Positions 35,858 through 37,068 of a DNA stretch of 37,068 bases are shown here, piece by piece. The translations under genes and the position numbers were made by a program. How positions within the stretch are numbered: position 1 is the first letter of the stretch; each line of letters starts with the position of its first letter. The DNA is taken from positions 1 through 37,068 of IMG/VR virus record IMGVR_UViG_3300030102_006189. One strand, given 5' to 3'. The stretch is from a virus. The notes beneath the pieces are model-generated. The model was not told where the DNA came from and did no database searches. It was given only the letters and a program-made list of their open reading frames with translations.

Positions 35858-37068
35858 ATGGCGCGCATTCAGAGCGTTCAAACCAGCTTCGCAGACGGTC
35901 AAATCAGCCCGCGCATGCAGGGCTATGTCGATCTTCCTTCATACCGTACCAGCTTAAAAACTTGTCAGAACTATGTTCCTTTGCCGCAAGGTTCAGTTGC
36001 GCGCAGGCCAGGATCGTTCTTTGTTTCTCGATCTAAAGATAATGCTGCGGTTCGTTTAGTTCCTTTCAACTTTGGAAGCGGCCAAAGCTATATCCTGGAA
36101 TTTGGTAATAACCATATCCGGTTTTACAGAGAAGATTCTATTGTCACTACCGATGCGACTACAATCTCCAGCTTCAACCACAGCACGAACACCATCACGG
36201 TTGCGAGCGGAACTTCTTTGAGCGTGGGCGATGATATTTATTTTACAACCACAGGAACGCTTCCAGGCGGGCTGCTGACAAATCAGCGGTATTTCATAAA
36301 AACCAAGAGTACCAATGACATAACACTTTCATTGGCTGACAATACGATTGGAGCAGCACTGGATTTAACTTCAGCAGCCGGTTCTGGAACGCACACCGTC
36401 AAATCTGTTTATGAACGGTCAACTACCTACACCACATCACAGATTGATGATCTGTTCTTCACGCAGTCTGCGGATGTTCTCTTCATCGCACACCCTGACC
36501 ACAAGATTGCAGAACTGAAACGCCTAGCAGATACGAACTGGACACTCACGGATCTGACTTTGAAAGACGGTCCTTATCTGCCGCTGAACACAGAAGATAC
36601 TACCCTGACAGTCGCAACCAGCATCAGCAGTAATTCAGATCGCGGGCTGATTGCAGAACTGGAAAACACAAACATCGATGCTTCTGGGAACAAATTTAAA
36701 ATACCGAATCATGGACTTGTTGATAACAGCTTGGTTTGCTTTGACGGTGCTGATCTACCTGACGGGATCGCTGCTTCTACTGACTATCACGTAATCAATG
36801 CCACGCTTGATGAATTTCAGGTTTCTTTAAGTCAAGGCGGTGGAGCAGACACATTTACTGATGCCGGCACAGGCGCAAGAAAACTTTATTATAAAGAATA
36901 CGGTTATGAGCTTGTCGGTGAAATGTCGAAAGATGGGCCTAATGTTAGCAATAACTTTTTTACTTTAATCAACCACCCGCTTGTTAACGGTCAGCGTGTT
37001 TTTTATCTAGGCGGCTCTGGTCTTAGTGGTGTTTCTCCAGGTGAAGGTAACGAATATTTTGTCATTGG
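35858..37068 (+). CDS. Tail tubular protein B-like tail protein, N-terminal part
   Basis: This is the N-terminal part (403 codons) of the tail/nozzle protein continued at base 1. The ATG follows the tail tubular A stop directly, with AAGGAG four bases upstream. It begins MARIQSVQTSFADGQISPRM and has YVPLPQGSVARRPGSFFV soon after, a beginning typical of podoviral tail tubular B / stabilisation proteins. Two FCCH-like modules occupy about nt 36158-36411 and 36667-36894. A third begins near 36938 and is cut by the window edge. Tail tubular A and B form the lower tail and nozzle through which DNA is ejected. The last 198 bases are a divergent copy of the window start. Confidence 0.85.
   Translation, partial: MARIQSVQTSFADGQISPRMQGYVDLPSYRTSLKTCQNYVPLPQGSVARRPGSFFVSRSKDNAAVRLVPFNFGSGQSYILEFGNNHIRFYREDSIVTTDATTISSFNHSTNTITVASGTSLSVGDDIYFTTTGTLPGGLLTNQRYFIKTKSTNDITLSLADNTIGAALDLTSAAGSGTHTVKSVYERSTTYTTSQIDDLFFTQSADVLFIAHPDHKIAELKRLADTNWTLTDLTLKDGPYLPLNTEDTTLTVATSISSNSDRGLIAELENTNIDASGNKFKIPNHGLVDNSLVCFDGADLPDGIAASTDYHVINATLDEFQVSLSQGGGADTFTDAGTGARKLYYKEYGYELVGEMSKDGPNVSNNFFTLINHPLVNGQRVFYLGGSGLSGVSPGEGNEYFVI
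36871..37068 (+). repeat. Terminal direct repeat, right copy (circular overlap)
   Basis: This is the right-hand copy of 1-198, about 94% identical, with identity lost progressively toward the window edge. Compared with the left copy it has six amino-acid replacements (T to S twice, I to L, A to E, S to G, I to V) and four synonymous codon changes. Confidence 0.9.

Overview
The window is one nearly complete genome of a temperate, short-tailed tailed phage (podovirus; class Caudoviricetes), written circularly permuted. Bases 1-198 and 36871-37068 are the same sequence with 12 substitutions, and the tail gene starting at 35858 runs off the right edge and resumes in frame at base 1. The circular genome is therefore most simply 36870 bp. 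The late genes follow a T7-like / Bordetella-BPP-1-like order: TerS, small basic proteins, TerL, portal, Bbp19-like protein, scaffold, capsid, decoration, tail tubular A and B, four ejection proteins, fibre. Neither a phage RNA polymerase nor a DNA polymerase is present, so the phage should depend on host transcription and replication. The host is probably proteobacterial: the integration site is the 3' half of a tRNA-Phe gene with encoded CCA. The species cannot be told.

Layout. 35858 to 10770 (through the junction): tail and internal virion proteins. 10767-14632: a short tail fibre ending in Ala/Ser/Thr heptads, then an AT-richer block of small tail genes, two with C1q/TNF-like C-termini and one with ATC where the start codon belongs. 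14633-16108: membrane proteins (holin candidates) and an M15-type endolysin. 16108-16362: hairpin, integrase arm-type repeats and attP. 16363-17854 (minus): tyrosine integrase and a repressor-like HTH protein. 17855-17945: divergent promoter and operator switch. 17946-23616 (plus): early operon with HTH regulators, Fe-S PD-(D/E)XK nuclease, Sak4-like ATPase, DUF669-like ssDNA-binding protein, RusA resolvase and O/P-like replication proteins.

23473-26655 (minus): an accessory operon encoding a MoxR-family AAA+ ATPase, a vWA-like partner without a recognisable MIDAS motif, four very small proteins and an HTH protein. Its genes share a nearly identical ribosome-binding leader. 26656-27200 is the largest gene-free region and probably holds the packaging site and a late promoter. 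27201-35857 (plus): packaging and head genes, with a separate promoter and a start-site-masking RNA hairpin before the capsid gene.

How it works together: the switch at 17.9 kb chooses between lysogeny (integrase, repressor) and the early operon, which recombines and initiates replication using the host replisome. The late block packages DNA, builds the virion and lyses the cell. The oppositely oriented MoxR/vWA operon is not needed for these tasks and is the best candidate for an undescribed accessory system.
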